This document shows positions 7,514-18,000 of a stretch of DNA of 64,000 bases, in pieces. This DNA is from Halothermothrix sp. Lineage in GTDB: Bacteria; Bacillota; Halanaerobiia; DY22613. The stretch's first letter is position 1; every line of letters begins with the position of its first letter. The notes beneath the pieces were generated by a model. It saw only the letters and a list, made by a program, of their open reading frames with translations. It was not told the DNA's origin and did no database searches. The translations under genes and the position numbers were made by a program. The DNA is taken from NCBI GenBank assembly GCA_016841825.1, contig JAENYK010000006.1:1-64000 (forward strand). Reading direction: 5' to 3'.

Positions 7514-8470
7514 ATGTCTAATGAATTAGGACGCAAAGGTCATTTGTTTATGTTTTTTGAAGATACGTTTGCAGAAAATCCTGCGGAAATCAATGCTTTT
7601 AAGGTACCGTTTATTACTTCAGAAATACAGGCAAAACAAAGTTTTGTTCAGGAAGAAGTAATTCGCAACAGTAGAAACCCTTTGCCATCAGGTAGAGGGT
7701 TTGTTGATGTTTCAGGTTCGATTGCGGTTCCCGTAGATGAAGTGGGAATGGGATTTTGGTTCAAAGCTATGTTTGGAAATCCAACAACTACAGAAATTAC
7801 TCCGGGCATATTGTATAGTCATGTCTGGAAATTGCTGGATGAACTGCATAGTCTGGGTCTGGAACAAGGTTTTAATGGAAAATCAAAATATTTTCTTTAT
7901 AACGGTTGTAAAGTCAGTAAAATTGCCATTGAATTGGGTGGCGAGGGAAATTTAAATGCTACGATTGATATTGCTGGGGCGAAAGAAACCTCTGGCGATA
8001 TTTCTGTAGATATCGATCCAACAGTTATACCTTTATATCGTTTTAATAATTTCCAAGGCATGATCAAAGAGGGAGGTGTGACTATAGCAATTGTCACAAA
8101 AGCTACTCTGGATATTGACTTTGACCTGGAAACTGGTGAAGAAACTTATCCGATTGGTAGTGGAGGCTATAGAACTAATATTCCTGAAGGGATTGCAAAG
8201 ATTACAGGAACATTAACTACCTTTTTCGAGGATGATGATTTGTTGACTAAAGGTTCTAATGGAACTGAGACCAGTCTTGAATTAGGATTGGTAAAAGGCG
8301 ATAAAGAGTTAAGTTTTTACATGCCGCAGATCCAGTTGGAACGAACTAGTCCATCCATTAGTGGAGGCAAAGGCGTAATGTTGGAATTTAATTATGAAGC
8401 GTATGAAAATGGAAATGCAGAGGGAACGGCTTTAGTGGTGACTCTCAAAAATGAACAAGAAACTTATTAA
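7514..8470 (+). CDS. Phage major tail tube protein
   Basis: 318 residues, rich in beta strands and short turns, with the N-terminal pattern typical of siphophage tail tube proteins (MSNELGRKGHLFMFFEDTF...). AAGGAGGAAG lies just upstream of the ATG. It would polymerise into the non-contractile tube through which DNA, or in a tailocin ions, pass. No sheath gene accompanies it, which separates this cluster from contractile (R-type or PBSX-like) systems. Position before the chaperones and tape measure supports the call. Confidence 0.75.
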   Translation: MSNELGRKGHLFMFFEDTFAENPAEINAFKVPFITSEIQAKQSFVQEEVIRNSRNPLPSGRGFVDVSGSIAVPVDEVGMGFWFKAMFGNPTTTEITPGILYSHVWKLLDELHSLGLEQGFNGKSKYFLYNGCKVSKIAIELGGEGNLNATIDIAGAKETSGDISVDIDPTVIPLYRFNNFQGMIKEGGVTIAIVTKATLDIDFDLETGEETYPIGSGGYRTNIPEGIAKITGTLTTFFEDDDLLTKGSNGTETSLELGLVKGDKELSFYMPQIQLERTSPSISGGKGVMLEFNYEAYENGNAEGTALVVTLKNEQETY

Positions 8471-8481
8471 GGAGGAGAACT

Positions 8482-8802
8482 ATGAGTATCGAACCAAGAG
8501 CAATGATCAGACCTGAAGTTAAAAAAATGCAGAAAGAGACTGGAGTCACGATCAATAAAATCATGGGAGCAGAAAGTGATCTCAAACGAGCAGATTATAT
8601 TTACCAGGTTTGTGACTGGATTTTAGAGAATGTTTACCATGAAGATGACAATCCTCAGATCCAGACAATGACTAATCCAGAAGCAATGACTCTGGCAATG
8701 GAAGTATATGGTTTGACCTTTGGAACTGAAACAGAGGTAAAAAACTCCTCGATGTCTGGCGATGGACAAGAGAACGATACAGATTCTGTGAATCCTGTAT
8801 AG
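8482..8802 (+). CDS. Tail assembly chaperone, short form (gpG-like)
   Basis: 106 residues, mainly helical and acidic, between tube and tape measure as in lambda G. AAGGAGGAG precedes the ATG. Codons 87-88 lie on the heptamer A AAA AAC (8739-8745), so a fraction of ribosomes should slip to the -1 frame and extend the product. Chaperones of this type coat the tape measure protein during tail assembly. Confidence 0.7.
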   Translation: MSIEPRAMIRPEVKKMQKETGVTINKIMGAESDLKRADYIYQVCDWILENVYHEDDNPQIQTMTNPEAMTLAMEVYGLTFGTETEVKNSSMSGDGQENDTDSVNPV

Positions 8803-9086
8803 AGTTTCAACGTCAGGCAAAAAAACAATATAACTGTAGTATGTGTGATGATAAACCACCCGAACTGATGCCGCAAAATTCAGAAGTATGGCTCTTATGG
8901 CAGAAAGTTAACACGCAATGGCGTGCAGGTGGTTTTTCGATTATTGGTCTGGATTATCCTGCAGTTATTCAGATTGCAGAAATTTACAATATAGATATTA
9001 CTATTGCCCTGATTGAAAAGATCAGGGCTTTAGAAGCTTTTGAGATAGAACGCTTTAATAAGAAAGGAGGTGCAGATAATGGCTGA
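8730..9086 (+). CDS. Tail assembly chaperone, frameshift extension (gpT-like)
   Basis: This is the -1 frame continuation of the chaperone. It carries two cysteine pairs (CESC and, about 16 residues on, CSMC) and the conserved stretch WRAGGFSIIGLDYPAV of phage tail chaperone second halves (DUF1799-like). An internal ATG at 8841 exists but has no good ribosome binding site, and the cysteine-rich sequence before it is coding, which favours expression by frameshift. The stop overlaps the tape measure start (ATGGCTGA at 9079-9086). Confidence 0.65.
   Translation, partial: NRGKKLLDVWRWTRERYRFCESCIEFQRQAKKQYNCSMCDDKPPELMPQNSEVWLLWQKVNTQWRAGGFSIIGLDYPAVIQIAEIYNIDITIALIEKIRALEAFEIERFNKKGGADNG
8739..8745 (+). 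other. Programmed -1 frameshift site A AAA AAC
   Basis: In the short chaperone frame this reads GTA AAA AAC, a textbook X XXY YYZ slippery heptamer. The -1 frame opens at 8730 and runs to 9086, giving a fused protein of about 201 residues. This mirrors lambda gpG/gpGT and many siphophages. Confidence 0.75.
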
Positions 9087-12000
9087 ACAGATAACAATTA
9101 GTGGAAAAGATACGATCTCGCAAGTTTTCAAATCTATTTCGAATGCGGCTACCAGTATGGGTAAAACTGTCAAATCCCAACTTACGGGAATTGCTGATCA
9201 GTTCAAAAAAATAGGTCAGACTGCCCAGGAATTAACCGCTCCGCTTAAAGCTAGTTCTGGGTTAATGGTGAGAGTTGGGAGTGATATGGTAAGTGCAGCT
9301 TATCAGGCCGAATTAGGAGCAACCTTGTTTCAAAATGTCCTCAGACGAAATAATCAAAATATCGCTGAGGTTGACCAACAGCTCGAACAATTATCTGAAC
9401 AGCTGAAAATACCTACTGACATAATTAAGCGGAATGCAACAGAACTAATCCGCAGTGGGTATTCCTGGGAACAGGTACAACAAATATATACAGGGGCAGC
9501 TGCTTCTGGTATGTTAGTGGGGAAAACCACCTCTCAGAGTATTGAAAAAGTAACCGAAGCTCTAATTACTCAAATGTCCACATATTCAAATCAGATCGGT
9601 ATTGTGCTGAATCTTAACACTGCATATAGCGAATACGCTAAAAGTGTCGGTAAGACTGTTGAGAGTCTGACTGCTGAAGAAAAAGCGGCAATAGCTACTT
9701 TAATGATTACAAGATCCACTGCTGATGAAGTGAAAGATTTACCTAAACTATTTGAGGGCTATGGCGGAGCTCTGGCAGATACTTCAAAGGAAGCTTACGA
9801 GGCAAAGAAAGCCTTCGGGAATGAGCTGCTACCTGTCTGGACTCAATTCTACAGAACAACCGCGGATGTACTGCATACTTTTAATACTATGGCTGAACCC
9901 CAAAAGAATTTTATTATCAGTATTGGTAAAATAGCAGCAGGAGTTGTTGCTGCGGCGAGTGCTCTCTCTTTTCTTGGTACAGGTATCAACATGATAATTA
10001 AAGGAATAAGTCTTTTCGGATCTGTCGGAACTCTTGCCTTTTCGCCTATCGTTCTCGGGGCTGTAGGAGTGGCAGGGGTAGGGTATTTGATTTATGAGGC
10101 ATGGAATCAAGATTGGGGAGGAATTCGCGACAAGATTGCTGGATTTAGCTCAACAGTTCTTGAAAAGTTTGAAGACATTAAATCATGGTGGAATGAATCA
10201 AATCTTAAGACAGCGGTGGAATCATCTTTGGTAGATATGAAAAGTGCTTTTGAAACTGCCTTTTCGGGCATCAAAAATACTGTCACTACCAATTTCGATG
10301 ACATAAAAGCCATTTGGTCAGACCCCGAATTAACCAATGCCGAAAAGATATTAAATACTGCTAAAGAGGTGGCTCAAACAATGGTAGAAGTGGCGGATCA
10401 AGTAACTGCTTTGACCTACCGGACACTTGCCAGTGCAGCGGATATTGGAACTGGACTTATTAAGGATGTGCGTGAGTTTCTTGAGCCATTTAAAGAAGCA
10501 CTTCACGAATGGACAATGTCTGCAAAAGACGGTGAACCGACGGATTGGAGTGCGTTTTTTGAGACTATTCAAAACTCCAAAACGTATAAAGCTTATCTTG
10601 AGTTGGGAGAATCGCTGGGGCAATTGATGATAGAAGGGGTAAAATTGGCTTTTGACATTGGTCAGATGATTCTTGATGCTCTGGTAGGTATTGTGGCCCG
10701 AACTGGAGAGGCTCTTAAGCAGTTGGGGATTGACATAGCGAACAAAATCAAAGATGGATTAGGTGACGAGTTGGGAAAATTTGATCTCTTTGACTTCATA
10801 GGTAAGCTCATTGGTACAAAAAAAACTAAGGCTCAACAGCAATACAGTGATGCTATGACAAACCCGAGTTATACACCAGATACTGTAATGCAAAGTGGTC
10901 CAGTAGTAAAAACAAATTGGGAAAACTTTTTAGAGTTTCTAGGCAATAATACACCACCCTATTTCCACGACGGAGGTTTTTTGCCAGGAGTTTCAGGCCC
11001 AGATCAATATCTTGCCATGCTTGCGCCTGGTGAAGCTATAGTGCCAGCCAAAGCAGTTAGAGGCGGTTGGGCAGGTGTTTTGGAGTGGTTCAGAAGTCAG
11101 GGAGTACCAGGATTTAAAGATGGCTATGCTCCCGATATCCCGGGATTTGGCTCAACAAAAGATTTGCTCTCTGGTATCAATGAAATGTTTGACACGATCA
11201 AAATCGGGTTTCAAGAGTTTTTTATCCTTCTGTCAGACCATATTATGAAGTTAGTTGAAAAGTATGCACCAGATCAGGCAGAATGGATCAGAGATATAGT
11301 TAATACCATCAAAGAATTTTTTAAGCCTTCCGAAAAAGAGGATGATGAGTCCATCCCAGACGATTACCATCCAGGAGGGTTTGGTTTCGTCTTTAAAGAC
11401 CCAAGTCCAAGTAAATGGACAACAATTACCAAACAAGTTAAGGATCTATTTAAAAACATCACAGCAGGAGTCGGGCAACAAATATATGCCAACGCTCCCG
11501 TGGCAAACGCAGCGGTGGACGGAGCAAAGCAGGGGGCAGCAGGTGGCCCTGTCGGCATGATTGGTGGAGCTCTTGTCGGAATGATAACTCAATCAGAAAC
11601 ATTTTCGACCCTGATGGCCAACATTAACCCAATTTTGCAGGCAACTGCTGATGCTGTGGGAATGTTGTTGGAACCACTCTTACCAATTGTTAATATAGTT
11701 TCTACCATCTTAGCACCTATCCTGGACACTATAGGAGTTATTTTGAGTAGTTTATTGGCTCCAGCGTTTCAATTGCTGTTTCCAATTATCAAATTTTTTG
11801 GGGTATTTATTATGAATGTTGCGAAGATTGGTGCTGTGATATGGAATGGGTTTGCGACTGCAGTTAACAATGTCCTGGGCTGGCTTGGAATCCATATAGG
11901 AACTATAGATGTTTCTGGATTTGATGATGCTTTGAAAACTCTTACAGATACCACTTATGACAGCGCACTGGCCCAGGCAGAAAATACTGAAGAGATCAAA

Positions 12001-12252
12001 AAGAACACACAAGAATTATACAATGTACCTGATGGCTTTAAGATTAATCTACGACAGTATCAAGCCACTACAGGTGTTGATTTTGGCAAAAGTACTGTCA
12101 ATAATCCGACAGTAAATAATCGTTTTGATATTACCATCAAAGGTGATATAGTTGGCATAGATAATCTGAAGTCCACAGTCGAAACTGTTTTTGATGAAGT
12201 TCAAAAGAGGAGAGGGATTCAATCAACAGGAGTCCCTTCATACGGTTTCTAA
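9079..12252 (+). CDS. Tail tape measure protein
   Basis: 1057 residues from the ATG at 9079, eight bases behind AAAGGAGG; an in-frame GTG at 9070 is less likely. It is coiled-coil and Ala/Gln/Ser-rich at the N-terminus, with hydrophobic segments near residues 280-340 and 850-960. The repeated phage motif of the LAPGEAIVPAKAVRGG type is near residue 650. Tape measure length sets tail length; at about 1.5 angstrom per residue this predicts a tail near 160 nm (inference). No lytic-transglycosylase or peptidase domain is seen. Confidence 0.9.
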   Translation: MAEQITISGKDTISQVFKSISNAATSMGKTVKSQLTGIADQFKKIGQTAQELTAPLKASSGLMVRVGSDMVSAAYQAELGATLFQNVLRRNNQNIAEVDQQLEQLSEQLKIPTDIIKRNATELIRSGYSWEQVQQIYTGAAASGMLVGKTTSQSIEKVTEALITQMSTYSNQIGIVLNLNTAYSEYAKSVGKTVESLTAEEKAAIATLMITRSTADEVKDLPKLFEGYGGALADTSKEAYEAKKAFGNELLPVWTQFYRTTADVLHTFNTMAEPQKNFIISIGKIAAGVVAAASALSFLGTGINMIIKGISLFGSVGTLAFSPIVLGAVGVAGVGYLIYEAWNQDWGGIRDKIAGFSSTVLEKFEDIKSWWNESNLKTAVESSLVDMKSAFETAFSGIKNTVTTNFDDIKAIWSDPELTNAEKILNTAKEVAQTMVEVADQVTALTYRTLASAADIGTGLIKDVREFLEPFKEALHEWTMSAKDGEPTDWSAFFETIQNSKTYKAYLELGESLGQLMIEGVKLAFDIGQMILDALVGIVARTGEALKQLGIDIANKIKDGLGDELGKFDLFDFIGKLIGTKKTKAQQQYSDAMTNPSYTPDTVMQSGPVVKTNWENFLEFLGNNTPPYFHDGGFLPGVSGPDQYLAMLAPGEAIVPAKAVRGGWAGVLEWFRSQGVPGFKDGYAPDIPGFGSTKDLLSGINEMFDTIKIGFQEFFILLSDHIMKLVEKYAPDQAEWIRDIVNTIKEFFKPSEKEDDESIPDDYHPGGFGFVFKDPSPSKWTTITKQVKDLFKNITAGVGQQIYANAPVANAAVDGAKQGAAGGPVGMIGGALVGMITQSETFSTLMANINPILQATADAVGMLLEPLLPIVNIVSTILAPILDTIGVILSSLLAPAFQLLFPIIKFFGVFIMNVAKIGAVIWNGFATAVNNVLGWLGIHIGTIDVSGFDDALKTLTDTTYDSALAQAENTEEIKKNTQELYNVPDGFKINLRQYQATTGVDFGKSTVNNPTVNNRFDITIKGDIVGIDNLKSTVETVFDEVQKRRGIQSTGVPSYGF

Positions 12253-12264
12253 GGAGGGAAAGTG

Positions 12265-12540
12265 ATGGAATTGAATACTTATCTTGATAACCTTTTGGCA
12301 GAGAAACAAGAATATACCCGATTGAGAAGGGAATTATCAAATCAGATCGACCAATTACTTGCTGCTTTTTGGGCATCCACGCAAGTTGTTAGCGAAGAAG
12401 AAGATAAACAAGCAGATTTTATGGATCGAATTCAAATTCTCAGGCAAAAAATCAACGATTACAATTATCACGAAAACCAGCTTGATAGCCAAATACAGGC
12501 TGCGCGTGATGTAATTGTCGGTATGTCTGGAGGTGCATGA
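12265..12540 (+). CDS. Small coiled-coil tail protein
   Basis: 91 residues from the ATG at 12265 behind AAGGAGGG; a GTG at 12262 is the alternative. It is charged and helical throughout with heptad-like spacing, and I recognise no named family. Its stop overlaps the next start region, so it is translated with the tail genes. It lies in the slot between tape measure and distal tail protein. Confidence 0.6.
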   Translation: MELNTYLDNLLAEKQEYTRLRRELSNQIDQLLAAFWASTQVVSEEEDKQADFMDRIQILRQKINDYNYHENQLDSQIQAARDVIVGMSGGA

Positions 12541-12542
12541 TT

Positions 12543-15047
12543 ATGACAAGAAAACTACTGGATGGGGCTATTATAGCCCCATCTGATTTTAGTGTTATTG
12601 AGTTAGAAAATCCCCCTGCATGGGCTAATGTGCAGTTTGGGACTTATGATGTCGAAATAGGCGAGAAATTATCTGATATTAATGCATGGAATATGCTGAA
12701 TTCTTCGACTTATTCTGGTGGTAGGGCAATTAGAACGGCTGAAATTGGGGATGGATTTATTTTTTCGGCAATGGGTCAAGTAGATATATATAATTATGAT
12801 GCTAATTCTTATATTAAATATAAAGTATTTATTGACGGGCAATTTGATACTGAAATAATTTTCCAGGGTACTGATACAGTTCGTAAAACATGGAGTAAAG
12901 ATATAGGTAATACTTTACAAAATATAACTGTAGTGTTAAGCGATATATATACATCATCTTTTGTTGTTGATTACATTACTATTAGTCAAAGCACTGTAAT
13001 TGATAATCCGGGAGTCGAAACATACCCAAAAATTGAGATCGAACCAATCCCAACAGTCAAAAGATACCGCGTTATGGACGAAGAACAGATAAATATATAT
13101 GCATCTTATATTGATACATCGGGGCCTGTCGATAGTCCTACTCAAATGGAAATTCCGAGTGCTGAGATAACCGCAAAAGGAAATATGTATTTTCTTGATG
13201 GTCAAATAATGTCTACAAGTACTGGAACAATCGGTTTTCGGCGAGCAATGCTCTTCAATCTTGGTATCGACGAAGAAGAAATGTCTCATGCTTCGAGCTT
13301 GATCGCTGATGTTTGGGCATATGGTAGAGGGGCATTAACAACCAATGCTGATTTTGCGAATGGGTTGGATTCTTGGTCTTTTAGTATGAGTACAGGTGCT
13401 TCAGCATCCGCAAGTGTTGCTGATGGTATTTGTGAAGTCACCGTAAATGAGGGTGGAGAAAACTTTGGTTATGTAAGGTTATATCAATGGCTTGGTACTT
13501 ATCCTAGCGGTGCAAAATTCAGAACACGAATTAGATTAAAAGCCTCTAAAACGCCTAGTAAAACTCCCAGATTACGCACTTATAGTTTAACAACTTCCAG
13601 CACATTGGATGATCAATATCTTAATACTGTTAATACTGAATGGCAAGAATTTTCAACAGACGTAATTACATTATCGACTGAAACTGATCTACGCATTTTA
13701 TTTTATTTTGGGGGTGATGATGATATCGTATACTATATAGATTACATTACAGTTGAGGCATATGGGGCTGAAATGTATGTATATAGAGATGATCTATGGT
13801 GGATAGTTAGTGCAGCTACACATAATCAAATATCTCCGTCTAAAATGCGTTTTGATGTTTTACCAGATGATATTTATTCTCCGTCTGATTATATACATGA
13901 TGGTATTTTCCCGGTTTTAATTGTGCCTACATATCCTAGTGATGGGGTAAGTGGTGGTACTACTTATGTAGATTATTATGAGGTCGAAACAACATCACAA
14001 TATGCAAAATTGTCTTCTAATTTTTTGGTTAACACTGTTGATAATCTTGTACCGCCATTTACATCTGATGAATGGGAAAACTACGATCATTTAACGACAA
14101 TTATTTCTGATTATAAAGCTAGAAAACTATTTTCGGGTGCTGCTTTTTCTGGTAGAAGCGAAGTTAGTATACCTGTGAAACCCAACACAACTTATTCAAA
14201 GTCAATCAAAAATCTTGATTCTACATGTAGATATATAGCTAGATTTTTAGATAAAGATATGCAACAAATTGGTAGTGATATATTGGAAGTAAATACTACT
14301 TTTACAACACCCGAGAATATTGCATATATCCGATTGATAATATATATAAGAAGTACTGGGAGTGCTGTTATCGGACAGTCGTATATTTTTGAGAACCCAA
14401 TACTAACCCAGACAGATACACCCCAGGCATTTAAACCCCAGCGGAAATACACTCTTTCTACAGATACTCCTATAACTGTAACATCAGGAGAGATTGTATC
14501 TATAGATGGAACACTAATTAAATCCTACAAAAATAGTGAGTCTGTACTTGAATCTATATCCCAGAACTCTAAAGATACAGGTTTTAAAATACTTCAAGGT
14601 GTTAACTATCTTGATTTTTCTATTTCTGGCGGATTTGCGAAGGTATCTGTAGTAGATGAAGGTACAAACAAAGTGGCAGCGATAGACGAAGAATACCTGC
14701 CTCATATGACTAAGATCGAAGAGTCAGCAGAAGATCTGGCAGAATACACGCAAACACCGGGTGGGGCAACTCGCATGGATTTAATTGTCCTTAATGGAGA
14801 TATAGTCAAAGCTGGCAAAAAATCGTGGAATATTGAAACTCCCTGGATAGATGTCTCTGAGGCGAATAGATTTATTAACTACCTAAAATCAAAACATTTT
14901 GTTCATGTAACTTTCTGGTTGGATGAATTCGGAGGTGGAGGCAAAGCTGTAACTGCTCTGATTAGACCTTCAAGCATAAAGGTTGTCAGAGAAGGGGCAA
15001 GAACTTATAATTTGAGAAAATTAACTTTTACAGTAGAGGAGGCGTAA
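12543..15047 (+). CDS. Distal tail protein with inserted carbohydrate-binding-like domains
   Basis: 835 residues from the ATG at 12543, eight bases behind GGAGGTG; an ATG at 12537 is too close to the ribosome binding site. The first 30 and the last 200 or so residues look like a tail-tip scaffold. The middle holds beta-rich modules; one at about residues 270-410 resembles a CBM4/9-like jelly roll (NADFANGLDSWSF...W..F) and a second lies at about 500-620. The middle is visibly more AT-rich than the ends, which suggests exchange of receptor-binding modules. It probably forms the distal ring and contacts host surface sugars. Confidence 0.6.
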   Translation: MTRKLLDGAIIAPSDFSVIELENPPAWANVQFGTYDVEIGEKLSDINAWNMLNSSTYSGGRAIRTAEIGDGFIFSAMGQVDIYNYDANSYIKYKVFIDGQFDTEIIFQGTDTVRKTWSKDIGNTLQNITVVLSDIYTSSFVVDYITISQSTVIDNPGVETYPKIEIEPIPTVKRYRVMDEEQINIYASYIDTSGPVDSPTQMEIPSAEITAKGNMYFLDGQIMSTSTGTIGFRRAMLFNLGIDEEEMSHASSLIADVWAYGRGALTTNADFANGLDSWSFSMSTGASASASVADGICEVTVNEGGENFGYVRLYQWLGTYPSGAKFRTRIRLKASKTPSKTPRLRTYSLTTSSTLDDQYLNTVNTEWQEFSTDVITLSTETDLRILFYFGGDDDIVYYIDYITVEAYGAEMYVYRDDLWWIVSAATHNQISPSKMRFDVLPDDIYSPSDYIHDGIFPVLIVPTYPSDGVSGGTTYVDYYEVETTSQYAKLSSNFLVNTVDNLVPPFTSDEWENYDHLTTIISDYKARKLFSGAAFSGRSEVSIPVKPNTTYSKSIKNLDSTCRYIARFLDKDMQQIGSDILEVNTTFTTPENIAYIRLIIYIRSTGSAVIGQSYIFENPILTQTDTPQAFKPQRKYTLSTDTPITVTSGEIVSIDGTLIKSYKNSESVLESISQNSKDTGFKILQGVNYLDFSISGGFAKVSVVDEGTNKVAAIDEEYLPHMTKIEESAEDLAEYTQTPGGATRMDLIVLNGDIVKAGKKSWNIETPWIDVSEANRFINYLKSKHFVHVTFWLDEFGGGGKAVTALIRPSSIKVVREGARTYNLRKLTFTVEEA

Positions 15048-15050
15048 TTT

Positions 15051-18000
15051 ATGGGAGAATTAAACCTTGCCTTAAAGACATATCCACGAATATTAATTAG
15101 CAGACCTAATGGCACATGGATGGACGTTACCAGATGGGCCAGAACTGCCAGCATTGATCTTGGGGATGTCTCGGGTGTTGGGACTGGTAAGACCGGTGCT
15201 GATGGCATATGCAGAATGTTGGAACTTTCTCTCGGAAACGAAAGGAGCGGATTAGATGGAATATCATTCTCATTCAAAGACCTGACCAGTCCAATAAATC
15301 AAATAGATGGTCAATTTGCTCCTCTTTTGCAAGATGGTAGAGAAATAATCTTGCAAACCGCTCAGTTACCCTTTGGAATTGAAGCGATGGAACAGGATTT
15401 TAAAACCATCTTTCACGGTGTTCTGGGCGATGATTTTAAAGCGACTCGCAATGGCGCGGAAATTATGTGCCGCGATCTATCATATAAAGCATCTGGCCCT
15501 CATGCTTTCATGTATGATGTCGTTACATATGGTTCTGAAGAAGGGATATTGGCTGAAACTGTGATCCAACAGATGTTCGATGATGTATTAGGAACGGGGA
15601 TTTTATCCCTATACTGTCCTGAAACGACAGGTTGGATGGTGAAGGAGTTTACTCCACGATATCAGACACCCTGGAATGTAGCAAATGATATCGTTAACCA
15701 ATTCGGCTGGTATTTTGGATTTATGACTGCTCCGGATGGATTATATAGACCGCATCTAATCGAACCTCCAAGATATGCTGACGTAGAAACAGCGGATTTC
15801 TATATTGACTGGAATGGTGATATCAAGACCCAGAGTATTCAAACCTCTGGACTTGGAATAAGAAACTGGATAATTGTCAGATTCACCGATGAATCTGGTG
15901 AGAGAATAGAACTTAATCCTAATGACTATCCAGAATTAAAAGACCAGAATTCAATAGATGAATATGATAAAAGACCAATGCTCATTGAGTTAGATGACAA
16001 TTCTCAGATAAAAACAGTAGAAGAGGGTTTGACTCTTGGGGGTTATGCATTATTCGATTTAAGTAGTAAGGTTGGTACAACAAGAGTTGATATGCCGTAT
16101 TTTCAAAAGATGGACGTATTTAAATCTATGGTAATCCGTAATCGAGCTATATCATCCACAGACGACTTTTACGGCTGTTTGTCAGTTCGTCACGAATTTG
16201 ATTTTAGTCAAATTCCCGCAACAGGCACTACCACTTTTCTTGCAAATGGTAAAGTCGTAGGAGGGCATAGACGTTGGTTGGATAGAGAGACAAGGGTTGG
16301 AGCACCTGGTCAGCCAATTAACTCAGGAAGATTAGATCCAGCCAGACCACCCGCTCCGCTTGGTTTGCAGATAGCGAAAAATGTCAGGGTAGCAAGAACA
16401 GGACAGGTTGTCTTGGAAAATATGCTAACATGGAATCAGGTCTCGGATTTGGGCATTGAATATCTTGTAGAGCGGTCGATAAATTCAACCGATTGGTATC
16501 AGGTGGGCATAACTCAGCGAGGTTCAGAACGATACACAGACAGCAATCTTGAAGAGGACACAACATATTACTATCGAATCAAATCTCGCTATACAGCTAC
16601 AGGAAAAACATCATGGTCTGGCGGAATGCAATCAGTAACAGTAGATCAGATACCTGAAGCACCGGGAGGAACTATAACTCTAACGGCAGAAGCAGAGATA
16701 AATGCTATTCGGGTCACAATCAACCATGAGAACGCACCGGCAGATATAGCCACGTATAAGGTCTATGCTGAAACTACGTCCTCTATCGACCCGAATACAA
16801 ACCAAATACGGGATGGGTTGTTACCTAAGTCAAATTATCTGGGTATGTTCCACACAGTTCCTGCTACTCCTGGAGAAAGCTATTATATTGCAGTAGTAGC
16901 TGTTAATAGTAGCGGATTAGCTGGTTTACCCGTTGAGATTCAGGGAGGGCAATCGAAATTAACCAGCCGCAGAGACATGGATGCTAGCATGTGGCAAGTT
17001 AATGTAACTGTTTCTCACTCGGATGCAATCACTTACCATGATGTGTATGATATTTTGCGATACCCTGAGAATTTGGTCTACGCATGGGTGATTGATTATG
17101 ATTTTTTTTGGATTCAATTTGAATATCCAGTAGCTCACATTATGGATGCATTGGAATACAAAGTATATGCAGATGACTTAGATTTAGATCTTTATTATTT
17201 TGCTCCAGCATCTATTCAGTATTATGATGATACTATTCAAGATTGGCGGGATATATCATATACAGTTCAGACTATATCAGGGGATTTAAAAAGATTCAAT
17301 TTTGATGAAATGAGAAAAATTTATAAATTTCGTTTAAATTTTTCTGGCTTTAGAGATATGATTGAACCAGGAGTAAACAGGGCTACAAGGGGTTTAGAAT
17401 TATATTGTATCAAACCTCGTATTAGAGGTTTTTTTGACCTCATAGACGCAGAACAGGTCAATGCTAATCAGGTTAATGTTATAACTGGTAATCCAGACGA
17501 CAATCACCAAATTATCACAACTGACGGCATAGAGGGATATGTCAAAGGTGAAGATGGAATTTTGAGGCTGGCGAGCATTCGGAAGAATACCGGTGAAGAG
17601 ATAATGTACAATCCTAATTTTGATTCCGGGACTACTTATAAGGGGATTCCCGTTGGGAAGCTCACCTGGTTAAAAGGTTCTGACGGCACACTTAGAGATT
17701 CGCGGAATTATCCCGTTATTGATATTAACGGTGATACTGCAGAAAGAGTTGTTGCACAGGGGACGATTTTAGAGCCAGACGATATTATTTCCTGGGTATT
17801 AATAGGGCAGACTATCACTATAAGCGAAAATAAGATTCTATTTGTTGTGATAGAACCGTTTGAATATGGGTATCTGATTGATACAAACATAAATATTGAT
17901 TATATTGTAGAACAGAATGGTGCTTTTATTGTTGATGGTGTTATGCATTATTATTTAGAGGGGCCGGCAGTTTTCGAAGATGTCGATATTAGAATATTGT

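Noticed and set aside
12954-13289. 111-codon minus-strand ORF within the distal tail gene
   Set aside because: Antisense shadow; no start signals and a composition unlike real proteins.
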